Shown piece after piece: positions 1-12,600 of a DNA stretch of 64,000 bases. The notes below the pieces were generated by a model. It saw only the letters and a program-made list of their open reading frames with translations, had not been told where the DNA came from and made no database searches. Source of the DNA: Sweltsa coloradensis (Eukaryota; Arthropoda; Insecta; Plecoptera; Chloroperlidae); contig JAMZAV010000644.1 in assembly GCA_024449915.1 (NCBI GenBank), positions 231,208-295,207 on the forward strand. Direction: 5' to 3'. The position numbers were made by a program, and so were the translations under genes. Position 1 is the stretch's first letter, and each line of letters starts with the position of its first letter.

Positions 1-484
1 TACGAAGAACAACTCATATTTGCTACATTTTACTCAGGCAGAGACAAAATAATGTTCGTAACGTAGTTAATTTTAATTTTTTTTTTTAATGTCGAAGCAG
101 ATTGTACACAACCTGCAACCAAGATGCGGATTCTAATTACATAAGGAAAAGTACTCTGTACTAGGCCTAGTAGCTAGTAGTATTTATGCATGCAGGAACA
201 TGTACATGTTGTGCTTTTTAAACTGCTTACTGTTTTTCTTTTACCCTTCTGCAACGCAAAAAAAGGTATTGTGTGTGAAATCAATCAACTATATTATTAT
301 TTAGCTCTTTGGTTCAAAATTTCCCTGTGGGTTTGCCAATCTCGCTATTCAAATGTGGACGGCTCGTTCCCAGATTCTCTAGTTCCGCCCCCTCTTGAAT
401 TGAATTCGGTGGGTCGATTGTAGGTCGATTGCGCTGCGACACTGGTCGAACTCGAGCTCGCAGTTTACTTACTCAAACACAAAC
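1..484 (+). promoter_or_regulatory. Presumed promoter and 5' UTR of the TPR-like gene
   Basis: This is the stretch upstream of the first ATG. The last 120 bases are richer in CpG than the AT-rich sequence before them. They contain a GC-box-like CCGCCCCCTC near 386-395 and a doubled word GGTCGATTG around 412-431. I see no convincing TATA box at a useful distance, so a TATA-less housekeeping promoter is the likeliest reading. The transcription start cannot be fixed from sequence. The initiator ATG at 485 has a good context, AAACATGGCG, with A at -3 and G at +4. Confidence 0.4.
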
Positions 485-641
485 ATGGCGGAGGACGAGG
501 TTGTTCCTGGCGTCCTTTCAAGTGAAGAAATCATTTTAATTCCCGAAGAGATTCGTAAAAAAATTATTTCTCACGTTGGAAAACTAAATGAAGACTTATC
601 TATTTCTACGGCGTTACTTAGTTCAACAAAATGTACTTTGG
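485..641 (+). CDS. TPR: TPR-like exon 1 (N-terminus)
   Basis: The exon encodes residues 1-52, beginning MAEDEVVPGVLSSEEI, and ends in phase 1 at a donor G|GTAAGT. The ATG lies in a strong context. A helix with PEEIRKKIISHVGKLNEDL corresponds in position to the short N-terminal helix of vertebrate TPR that precedes the coiled coil. The match at this end is weak in sequence, as usual for the family, but phase and downstream continuity support it. Confidence 0.85.
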
Positions 642-3600
642 GTAAGTGTCGTAACTTGCTTTCTTGAAAATTCAGGCGCGCGTAGGCCAAGGCCAAGCCC
701 CTAGGCTGTGCCATGTGTGGCCTAGGGCCTAGGCTTCGTTTATAATTCCAAATTTCTAGGCCTAGCCCCCTAGGGTAGGCCTAGGCCTAGCCCTTGTTGT
801 GTGGCGCCTGTAGCCCTAGTGGCAAAACTGCATTGGATACCTTGGCTAGGATAGATTTTTAAGGCCTAGGGCTAGGGCCTACTTTTAATGGTTGATGCCT
901 GTTGCATGAGCTTAGTGCTGTAGGCCTAGGCCTAGGCCCTATTCGAGGACTTCGATGTGGCCTAGGCCTAGGCCTACCTACTGGATAATGGAGGGCCTAG
1001 CCCTAGGGGTAATCATGCCATAGGGTCAATACGCCAGTAGCGGAATAGGCCTAGGTAGGGCCTAGTACGAATCAAATCAGTTCTAGGCTATTAATTTGGC
1101 TTTTGCTTGTAGGCCTAGCCCTATTCACTAAATAGGTAGCCTAGGCCCTAGCCCTCGAGGAAGCCTAGGCCCTACACCATTTTCTTCATCAATCCTTCCT
1201 TAACAGATCCCTCATCTCCAATAATCTCAAACACAACACGTAATTTGCTAGATAGGCCTAGGCCTAGCCCTAGGCTATATCCAGTTGGAAATGTGAAGCC
1301 AGCACCCGACCCGACACTGAATTTATATGCTCAATTACTAATTAAATGATTTGTAGTGACCTGCAGGATTAGGGTCAAGAAGGCCTAGGCCTACCCAATA
1401 GCCGAGCACCCCTTAAACGTCCGATAAGCCGAACACCCTCCCGCTGCCCGCCTTTGTGACCAGATAGTGATTTATTGAAAATGTTCTACTAAAGTTTGGT
1501 TTATGTCAAATTGTTAACCACTTCTTCCTGAAAAGATATAGGTTGGCGTACCCGATTAGCGAACACTAAAGACTGTTGGCTAAGCTCGAGAAAATCAGGC
1601 TTTGACGCAGAACGCAGCTAGGTAAATTCAGGATCACTTGGAAGCTCTTATCATTTGTCCTATCAAGGCACATTTTCGAAATACTGGTCACTTTTCTTGT
1701 TAACTGACCGCAAATATGACACCAAACAGTTCATTTAGGCATAGTAATTTCCCGATTTTGTGTAAGAGACAATTATTTGAAATTTCAAAATCAAAGGTAA
1801 AAAAGCGGTACGTTCTGTATGTGAAATTAGCTGGATTTGACGATTGAGCAGTATTTTAAATGGGCATTTAACATTGTAAAAAAAGTTGGCTCGAGCTTGA
1901 CATAGGCACAGTCTAAAGCGGTTTGCGAGATAATTTTCAACTTAAAATGCATGTAGGATATCTTTCGTTTCGTTCAAGCTACGATGATGTATGATACACC
2001 ATTTTTAAACTTGAAATGTCAACTAGGTACTCAACTAGCCATTGCCAACTTAACATACCCCCCCATCTTTAGCTAACATGGTGATAGGCCTACCTCGGGA
2101 TTTCTAGCGGGAAGCGTCAAAGCACCTTGAACCGAACGCTGTCAAGCATTTTCGATATGTGAAGTGTTAAAAATAGTTTTTACGGCCGTATGAATGTTCC
2201 TGTTTAATCCTGATCAAAATCTGATTGATTTGGGTGTAAAACTTAATAGTTTTTCAACAGCTGACGATAAAATAAATAAACAATAAATAAAAGATTCAAA
2301 CCGGATCCTCCATGCCAGAACCGGTTCAGAACCAGTTTTTAGAAGGTCGATTTTTGTTCATGTATCAGCCTTACATGCGTGTTTTTTGGAAAAGACTACG
2401 GCCGGGAGTGAGCTGGCTTCGGCGCCGCGCTTTGTTACGTATGTTACGTACGTCGGTCCCTATAATAATGAACAAGTACCTACCAATAAAATAGGAATTC
2501 ACATTTAATTTTGGTAGGTACCGGTAGATAATTGGTTCCTCTACTAATTGTGTTCTATTCGACATTGATAATTTGTTGCTTTGTTTTAGGTAAACGAGTT
2601 GAAGAGCTAGAGAAACAATTGTCACAAACTAGTGATGATTATAATCATGGCAAAGAACAACTTGAAATCACCCAGAAAGAATTGGATGAACTTCAAGTTA
2701 AAGCCAATGCAGCCCAAACTGAACTTGAAAAATTGCGGCAAACTGTTGAACGGTAATTTACTAACTAGTAGGCCTACCTTTTCCTGGGTAGGTCCTAATA
2801 CTAATTAATAGTCTAGTAGGTCGTGAACATAGTTTTTAATTGGTGTCCACATCAAGATAGGCCCTGTAACTAGAGGTCCGTGATTATGTTTTTAAATATT
2901 TAAAGGAAAGAATTTCGTAAATCTAATTTAATTAGGAGATTTTGGTATGATTGAATCAAGCTGTATTGCAACGGTTTTATCCATGTATTTATAAATGTTG
3001 TTTGCACATAAATAGTCGTTCACGAAAGTAGGCAGGGGCTACAATAAACAATGCAAATTAGTGTGTGTCGTACCGGTACTGAAAAATGATTCACAGCCAC
3101 TTACTTTCCGTTTGGCAGATGAACGCTTGGGCCTAGGCTTTATTGAGTTACTCTGTGCTGTAAGTCTATTACCGGGGCCAGACTGGTGCTTTAGAAGTAG
3201 GCCCATGCTGACCTCTACTATTTATCAATCAGTAGCAAGTAGCAACCCTACCAGTGGTGGTCCCTATGTGAAAAAATGTGAAAAATTAGACACTATGTGA
3301 AAACCTGTGAAAAAAGTGCTACTTTTTGCTATTTGTGTGAAAAAATGTGAAAATCTGAACCTCAACCAGTACCTAAAAAACTTAAGGAGTTGGTAATGCA
3401 ATATAAGCATTCATTAATCCTTTTTTTAAATATATGACGTCTGAAATCGCGTTTTAGGCCACCAAATATAACACAAAACCCCAAAAAATTTCCACCTTTG
3501 GCGAATTTGAATCCAGCGGCTGGGGTTTCGCCCCAAACCCCAGTTTACTCGCGCCGCCTCATTACGAATGGATATTACGCTTTGCGAGCGTGCTGCCCTT

Positions 3601-6600
3601 GGATTTATCGAGGGTTGTATTTAAGGAAAATGCCGTTTGAAAAAATCCAGATGTGAAAAAGTGTGAAAATTTGCAATTTTCAAATGTGAAAAATAAGTGA
3701 AATTTCACAAATGGCTGGGACCACCCCTGCCCTACTAATGAGTTTGTCTTGGCTAGCCTGGATGCTGAGACCACGCAGTACCGTCGCCAGCGTGATGCGG
3801 CCGCCGAGGAGCGAGACAACTACCTAACGATGGTGGAGCGCCGCAACACTGAGATGGAACATGTCCAGGCAGACCTGAAGAACCTGTCAACGCAGCTTCA
3901 CTCGGCGGTCCAGGCCAAGTGTGAGGCGTTGGCCAAGGTCGAGGAGGTCCACACGCTCAAGTTCAACCTCGACTACAAGGAGACGCGGCTCGACCAGGAA
4001 CACAATCTGCTCAAGAATCAGATCCAGAGCCTCAATGAGGACCTGAACAAACACGCCTCCGAGCTGACGGCACTCAGGCGCGACAACACCTCGAGACTGG
4101 TTACGCTGGACAGTCAACTGTCGCAGAAGACCGATGAGGTGGGTAGTAGGGCTGGGGCAGGGCGTTATATTTACAGGTTCTGTTTCTCATTGAAAAGTAA
4201 ACTTGCTATTTTTGTCATTCAAAAGCACAAAACTACGGATCCATAAGAACATTGTCAACAACCCTGTGTAGGCCCTACCACCCCCTCTTCTGACAGCTGT
4301 CAGAGTTTGGTAAGAGGGGTAGTAAAGTAGGAGTCATTGAATAAATTTTAAACTATGGCGACTTATTGATACCAGTACTCAATTTAACTACGTTCTACCG
4401 TACCAATAGATAGAGGTAGGTAATGACTAATGAGAAATGGTGATATAAAACCCAAATTTTGTTTTATAAAACCCAAATTTAGCGTTTTTCGCAATTTCAT
4501 TTAAATAATCAAAAAAATATCTTTTTTTTTTTATCGAAATTTTTAAAAAAGGAGCCCTTTAAGTAGGGATGACATACATTTCAATGAGTTAGAATCGATC
4601 ATTGTGACCCACAAATCTATTTAGAATCGATTCCCAAGCAAAAATAAACAGGCCTCCAAAAATTTACCATAATGTTAGTAGCCAGCCAAATTTTCTAGTA
4701 GCCAGAACACTTAGGCCTAATTGTTCAACCAATGCATCGCCATCGAGTCGACAAATCTAATATATAATGTAACCACCGCCTGCTCGAATGGGATGGACCC
4801 AAATAGACTGCCTGTTTTGTGAGTCATTTTCCCATGTTAAATAATTGACCAACAAAAAGACAGAGCTTTGCAAGAATTCCGCAAGAAAGCGCCAGCTACG
4901 TCTTTACGTCTTTGTCTTTGCACCAAACAATTTGAAGTTGCAAAGAAGCTCCAACTAAAAACCTTTATCTAAGATCTCTGGTTGTCTGTGTGTCAAACTG
5001 TTTGTGTGTGTGTGACTGTGTGTCGGTAAACAAAACCTGTCATGTTTCTTCATATGTTTCTACTCAACACAGCGTGCTAGTTACGGCGCAAAAATCTTCT
5101 TTCATCGACTGTGATTTCAGACCGAAATGTTGGCTCACAAACAGGCAGTCAACTTGGGTTCATCCCATTCGAGCAGGCGGTGAATGTAACACAGTCTTGC
5201 GGGTGGGTGGCCTACCTGTCACGATGATTTACTGCACTTTCCAGAATATGTTGAACCACTGAAGCCTTGAACTACTCTTGAATGCTTATCAGAAATCTCA
5301 GGATATTTTGAACATAATGAACATTTTGCAATGCCATTTTCAAACTTTAACCATGTTAATTCATCACACCACTTTTCTTGAAATAGCCTTTTCCCATCTT
5401 TTGTTTGTTTACTCTCAATAGAGTCGGACGATGCGCTCGTAGTCGCACTCGCAGTCGCAGGCCTAGGGTTAGGAAGAACTAGGCGGCGGTCTACTAATGA
5501 TTCTTGTAGCCCTAGGCCTAGGCCTACCCCTACCTCATCATGTTGTTGCACCGGTCCCGTAACCTCACTTTGATCTAGGCCTGCATCTTGGCCTGGGCTC
5601 AAACACGTCGCCGTAGACGGAACAGCACTTTTAAAGAACGAGAAAAGAGTCTTTTGTTTCCCTGCCATTACACTTGCATTGCATAACACAACACCGACGG
5701 CAAACACACGAGAACTTGAAGACTGAATACGCCACAGGTGGAAAACACTGATGTCAGTCTAAACTAGGCCACTAGGCACATTGACTGACGCCGTGATGGA
5801 AACGATTGTAAAACTCGACGAGTCGAAGCAGGCTTGGAATCGATCGATCAAACTGAATAACGACGTGGTGATCTTGGCTGTAGTCACACTTTGATTGGTG
5901 CAGCGTGTGGCTTGGGTGAGCGGGTGGGGGATCGGCGAGGGCGGGTCGACTACGAAGCCACGCCCTAGCTAGCCATTGCCGCTGGAAATACGTATGTCGG
6001 ATAGCGAGCGGGAAAATTTGAATCTGATTTTTTTTGGAAATATCAGTAGTACAGGCCCATATTGTGCTACATTATATGGGTCGCCAGGGTCAAATTTTTA
6101 GTCGCCAGTGGCGACCTGGCGACCGCATTTTTGGAGGCCTGAAAATAAATATTTGTACATGCACCACTATTTTGGTGGACTATTGCCGCGGAGTCCGTGA
6201 TACACGTCGTTATTTTGGCGGTGTATTTCCGTGGAGCCCGTGACATCAAGAAACGATGTACCGCCCGCTGCGCGCGTAATGTTCGGTCTGGACCGGCACC
6301 TCCACCATCTCCCCACATTTTGAGCACTAAAATGTTTAATTTCGCGAGTTAATTCGCGTTTTGACCAGTTTTATACAATTTCGTTCGTTATTTCGCAATA
6401 TACACGAGATTTCGCGAAATTCGCGTTTTCAAAATGTGTTTTTTCCATCTCTAAATGATGTAATTCGTCGACAATATTACATTTTAGGCAATAAAATGGG
6501 TATTTAAAAAATTTCGCAAATTTCGTTATCACCATTTTTCACTAGATACCTCTACCAATAATAGAACATCATCAGAACATCAACAGATGGATATTTGATC

Positions 6601-9600
6601 ATGCATATGCTTGGCTTGTAGGCCTACTGATTTGTTTCAATGTTCTGTGTTTTTGTTCACAGTTGCGGCTTGCTCATGATACAAATGAAAACTTAACAAA
6701 GACTAATAGCGTACTGAATACGAAGATTGAAAACTTGGTACAAAAACTTATGGACCAAAGAGATGCTGAGATGAAAATGCAAGATAGCTATAACCAAGAA
6801 ATACAAGCTCAGAAAAAACTTGTTAGCTTGTACAAACAAATGTCCGACGATGCCGAAAGCAAAACAATGGAACTCGAAACTGCTGTCACTGAACTCCAGA
6901 ACCTGTTGAAATCTGCCTCTCAACAGTACGGTGAGATGGAGACCAAGATGAAAGAGAAGGAGTTACAACATGCCGAAGAACTGGACAAGAAGAAAGAATG
7001 CATTGCCGCACTCAAGAAGGAGTTAGTCAGCGCAAACAATCTTGTGAAGGCGGTGAAACAAGAGTCTCTTGAACACGCCATGGAAGAGCTGTCGCCTGCA
7101 GCCGCAGCAGCAAGCCGACTGATCAAGTCCGGCTTGACCTTGACCCAGATCTACACCCAATACGTGGAGGTATCTGAAGAGTTGCTTCAAGAGAAGGAAG
7201 AGAATCGTCGTATAAACAGTCACATTTCTGGCATTCTCCAAGAGATTGAACAGAAAGCTCCCATTCTTAGGCAACAACGAATGGATTACGAAGTCGCCAT
7301 GGACAACGTGAAAATGCTCACTGGTCAGATGAATTCGTTTGTAACCGAGAACAATAACCTTCGTATGGAAGCGGACGAGGCAAAGAAGTCTTCCGGTCAT
7401 TTCAGCCGCGAGAACAAACGGCTCCGCGAAGAGTTGGCAGACCTGGCGCACCAAGTCTGTTTCCTCCTGAAAGAAGTAGAGGCGGCGCGAAGCGGCTTCA
7501 CGAACCAACACAACGTGTCGGCGGTAGGAGGATTAGGGGACGCTTCGAGCGTGATATCGCAGAAACTAGTGCTTTTCGGTAGCGTCGAGGAACTCCAAGC
7601 TAATAATCAGAAGCTGCTGGCTGTTGTGAGGGAACTCAGCGCGGCACAGGAGGAGATGGAGAAAGTCAATGCCGAGTTAAATCTTCAGGATCTCATGGTA
7701 CGTAGCCTACACCAGCCCTAGAGGTATTTTCTTGGAACAACTTCACATTCAACTACACAACTAAGATTAAGACTAAATTTGTAACTAATTACTAACTCTG
7801 GAATTGGTGAAGTGTTAATTTAATAGTGATGGGGGGGAAAATAGAGAGCAAAACAAATAATTTTGTTTGGCATAATACTTTCTTGGGTTAAACCCTGTTA
7901 AAATTATGAAGTGCATTCACAGACATTTTGTTTTGACTACTTCAGACATCTTCATGATGATTTAACTTTTAAAGAAGATTGTAGTTACAGTGGCTGGCAC
8001 GCTCATAACCGCCTCCTTATATAGGGACCTAAGAAGGTGTGGGCGGCAAGGTCAGAGAATATGAGAGTAATGAATGAGTACTTCCATTATTTCTAGGCTG
8101 AGTTGAGTCTTCCTGTACAGTAGTATAAAATTATCCATTATCATTTCGGTTCTCATTTTCATTAGGGTAGGTCAGTCAGTCCCAATTAGGGATGACTTCG
8201 GGTACCCGGAAACCGGTTCGGAACCGGTTCCATTACGATCCGGTTCCCCTTTTTCGGAACCGGTTTTATTTTTAACCTAAAAGTTGCCAAGGGCCTAGGC
8301 ACAGACGAGAATAAATGAGCCAGAAACACCCGTGGTTGCAAAATTCTTAGGCCTAGGCCCTATGAATGTTGCGTCACAATTTTGACCTAGGCTTAGCCTA
8401 GGCCCATGTGTTGTGTTATAATAACGTTGCAGAACTTGTTAATAACATTTTAATCATATACTAATTCTATTTTTCACGTTTAAGATCACATAATCCAAAC
8501 TTTATGAACGAAAACGAAAGCAAACAATCTTGTAGGCCATTGTTTGTTCAACTGTTCTCACTAAGCAGTTCCTACAATGTCTGGGACACGGCTCCGCCCC
8601 CTATCGAAATTCGAATCGATTATCGCCCCGCCCATGTTTTCAATCGAAATTAGCCCGCGCAGATTCAAATTTACTTAAATTGAGAAAGAAAAATATGTGT
8701 AGGAACCGGTTCCGAACTGGATTCGGCGAGGGTGGATCCGGTTCCGGATTTTTCGACCCGAAGTCATCCCTTGTCCCAATGTCATTTAAATCAATACAAC
8801 TACAACTCTTTTATTGTTGAATTTTAGCAATAGGTTTTGTTTTGTTTCAGGATAAGCTGAAGCATTATGCAGAGGAGACTGAGGAAATGCAAAGAGCCCA
8901 AGAGCGGCACGTCAAAATGATGGAGGAATTACTACGGCAACGAGACATGTACCAGAACCTTTACCAACAGCTTACAGATGCGCGTCCCTCTTCCGGACAA
9001 AGCAATCCGGCAACAAAATCCCCCTCAATTGCGCAATCGCCAATGAAAGGGACCACTCCGTCGCCGCACAAGTCTATATCAGGCGGCCAGCAGAATGACA
9101 AGGATCGTATCATACGAGAGGTAAACTATCTTGAAAGTAGGCTACATCTGGTGTCGGTTAAAAATGCATTGGTCGAAGAATCGCAGCACTGTCGCCACTT
9201 AGGCCACTTTTTACAATAATCAGTTCACACATGGCAGCTCTGTAGAACCAACAACATTCAGCATTAAATAAAACTGCTTCCGAAAACAAAAAACTTACTC
9301 TAATTATTAAGGTGTTATTTTGTTGTTATAGGCCTTTAAAGCTGAATAACGTGATCTTGGTAATCCCTAAGGTTGCCCATCGATATCGATATTTTTTTCT
9401 ACATCGCAATATTTTATGAAAATTTCAAAGTACCCTACCAAAATTGTGTTAAAAACATAAAAAAAATTTAAAATGTGGTTTTGTGTAGCTTCTGCATCGA
9501 TTAATTCTGCACAGTCGACATCGCGTCATCTGCTGCCTAGAGTACACTCGGCACGGTGCGGCTAAGCATGGCACGGTTCAAACTGGCATGTGTCATTCAA

Positions 9601-12600
9601 TGGGCGTGGCGATGGGAAAACGCACATGTTGGGGGAACTGCCATGGAAACTATATTTAAAAATTGGAGGGAAAATATCGATATCGTTTGGCCATTTTTTC
9701 GATATCGATAATGGATTTTCATGTCGTTGGGCATCCCTAGTAATCACTAATCATCATATGATTTTTCTTCAAGGAAACCAGTATTTATATAAACTCATTC
9801 AGATAAAACTAGGAAAACGCTAAAGTCCCGCCGCGTTGATGGATGAGCGTTTTTGTAAGTTTTTAGTTTGAGTGGGACCACTATTCCTTTGCAAGTGCTT
9901 TGTGAATGCATTGTAGGTGATTGTTGTCGAGTTTCAAATGTTACTTGTTAATGGTTATTATAAACCTCAAAAAAACTCATATCAAAACCTTTATTCTATG
10001 GATTCTGGCTAACTTTTTCAACTTATTCTTTCAAAAGGTACTACATCACCATAACCTTAATGTTCATGTGAAATATGAACGTTGTTGCCCCACCCGTTTG
10101 GTCAGAATCGGCCCAAATGTCACGAAAATATCGCACTAAAAATCGAAAAAAATCGTAAAAGTACGTTTATTTTATGGGTTCTGGTTACCTTTTTCAACTT
10201 TTTTTTTCACAAGGTACTACATCACCATAACCTTAATGTCCATGTAAAATATGAACTTTGTAGCCCCACCCGTTTGGTCAGAATCGGCCCAAATGTCACG
10301 AAAATATCGCACTAAAAATAAAAAAAAATCGTAAAAGTGCGATATTCATGAGAAATATTTCTTCGATTGTACCCAAAAACGTGGCACGTCTAAGTTCAGA
10401 GATTTCGAAGGTCCTGTCAAATTTTCATCAAGATCGCTTATGCCGTTTGCCCGGAATCGTGCGAACAAACAGACAAAAAAAAACAAAAAACAAAAAAACA
10501 TTGGAGCTAAATTTTTTGAGGGGTCAGTGAAATTGAAGTTTTCGCTTCGCTCGCTACGCTCATCCAACCACGAACAAAGCCGAACAAAGTGATAAGCAAA
10601 GCTTTTTAGTAAAGACTAAAAAAAACAAAAACAAAAAACAATGAATTCCATGGCTAGTATGAATTCTATTCATGATCAAAAATCTTAATTTTTTAAATGT
10701 TAGAAAATCATAGTTGCATGTAGTTAGCTGATTTTTAGTGGCCACCATCTGCCTGATGAGTCCGAGAAGGACGAAACGCGTCGTGGATTAAGGTAACAAC
10801 TAACAACTTAAAATTAGCTGCAGTTGTCATCAGCAGGTGAAAAGTTTTGTTGCCCCCAGCCCTTCAGGCTGGGATTTATGTTCTCTTTGCTTTCCCAACC
10901 TGTCAACCCTTCTCCAATCATAGACTCATAGTTTATTTTAAAATTATTGTTCGGGCATTAAATCCAAAATTTGACAAAAATACATAAATATTATTAAATT
11001 AAAATTACTAAATAATTAAATATATTTTATTTTTATTTATAAATTGCCTTGCCCACAATGAAATTAACAGTAGAACATGAAAACTGATTTGTATCGGCAG
11101 CTAACAACTGGAGCTTATTTAAAGTTTGCTAAATTGTTAGTTACTCTTATATCTATTGAAATTTGTTTCTTTTTAGCTGGAGATAAAAATGGAAGAAAAC
11201 CTGAAAGCTCAGAAGGAACTAAACGAGGAGCACGCCAGCTACCGCCTGGAGCGACAAGCTAACGAGCGCCAGTTGCAAGAACAGATCGAGAAAATGCGCA
11301 ACGACTTGCGAGATCTACGGGTTGCCAACGGCAAGCTCATGATGCAAGCGGAATACAGCGAGGCAAGATTCAAGACCCTCCAAGCAAACTCGGACTCGTA
11401 CAAGCAACAGATCGCAGCACTGGAGAAGAAAAACCGCAGCTACAGCGAGACGATCATAAAATACGAACAGTCACTCATGCATCTGAAGAACGAGACTCTT
11501 GAAGCTCAGTCTAAGCTCTCGCGAGCAGAGGTCACTTTGGAGAACCTACGTCAGGAGCACAGACTCGTCAAAGATTCCGAATCCCGTCTGTTGAAAGAAC
11601 GCGAAGTCTCCCACCGCGAGCAACAGAGTCAGTCCATGTTGATGTCTAACCTCGATTCCATCAAGGCAAGCATAGAACGGGCTGAGGTAGAGGGCCGCAT
11701 TCGACTGGAGAGCCGCCTGGATGAAGCCGTGAGAGAGTGCAACGCCCTCCGACGACGTCTACAGGAAGAACAGGATAGATTCCGGGAACTGCGGAGCAAC
11801 CTAGAGCGCAAGATGGAGATCGCTGTCAAGTCCCTCGGAGAAGAGCAAGAACTGGCCAAGCGGGCCAAGGACGAGTTGAACGAACTGAAACAGGAGCTCG
11901 CCACGAAGGAGGCTAAAGTGCTGGACCTGGAGAAGAGGGTGAAGGAGTTGTTATCGCCACCAGTTCCTTTGAAACGTACAGAAACTAGTGAGTTGAATCA
12001 ACTATCCTCTTAGCAAGTGAAAGACTAAAATAGTCCTGTTTAACAGCCCTTTAAAGTAGGGCTGTGCGAAGTGGAGATTTCAATTCGAGTCGAGTACGAG
12101 TTCGAGTTCAGTCAAATGTTCGGTTTTCGAGTTCAATTCGAGTTCATTTAAAAATTAATTTATAATGATGCTAGGCCTAGGGCCTTTTTTTTTTTTTTTA
12201 TTTTTTTTTAAATCGAGTTTATTTTCAAATTGAGAAAATGTGTTCTCCATTTCAGACTTTCTACTAGGCCTAGGTATCAAACAAATTCTTCAGTTTTAAA
12301 GCCTAGGCCTATCTTCTGGGTTAAATATTTTTGGTTATGGAGACCTAGGGCCTAGCTAGGCCTACAACTAACCTTGGTTTTGAAGGGTGCCATAGGCCTA
12401 GGTCTAGTGCTGGGTGCATTTTGGTATGGCAATCTGAGTTTGTAAGCCTAGCTAGGGCCTAAGATCGGTAAAATATACTAGGCCTAGGCGCTAATCTTAG
12501 CCAGAAGAAATCCTGGCCAGGCTAGGCCTAGCCTACCTGTTGTCACTGGTACTGTCACGCCGTGTGTTGTTTGAATGTTTACCTGCATTGTGACAAGTGT

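Larger units (their letters stand above)
4411..6554. mobile_element. hAT-like element with transposase remnant, intron 3
   Basis: It begins TAGAGGTAGGTAATG with GAAATGGTGATATAAAACCC inside, and ends TTATCACCATTTTTCACTAG then ATACCTCTA. These are the same ends as the elements at 18486 and 32150. The flanks CCAATAGA and CCAATAAT are a decayed duplication. The interior has AATTCGCGAA-type words and a broken transposase-like reading frame on the - strand (5219-5665). A 409-bp element (4774-5182) is nested in it. Confidence 0.65.

Noticed and set aside
2371..2625. - strand open frame overlapping exon 2
   Set aside because: No coding character; it runs across an exon-intron boundary of the TPR-like gene.
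7023..7511. - strand open frame of 162 codons
   Set aside because: It is the antisense shadow of TPR-like exon 4, caused by coding bias on the + strand.
10820..10845. Second hammerhead core (CTGATGA) on the - strand
   Set aside because: Only the CTGATGA heptamer is present; no stem II, GAAA box or cleavage site follows.
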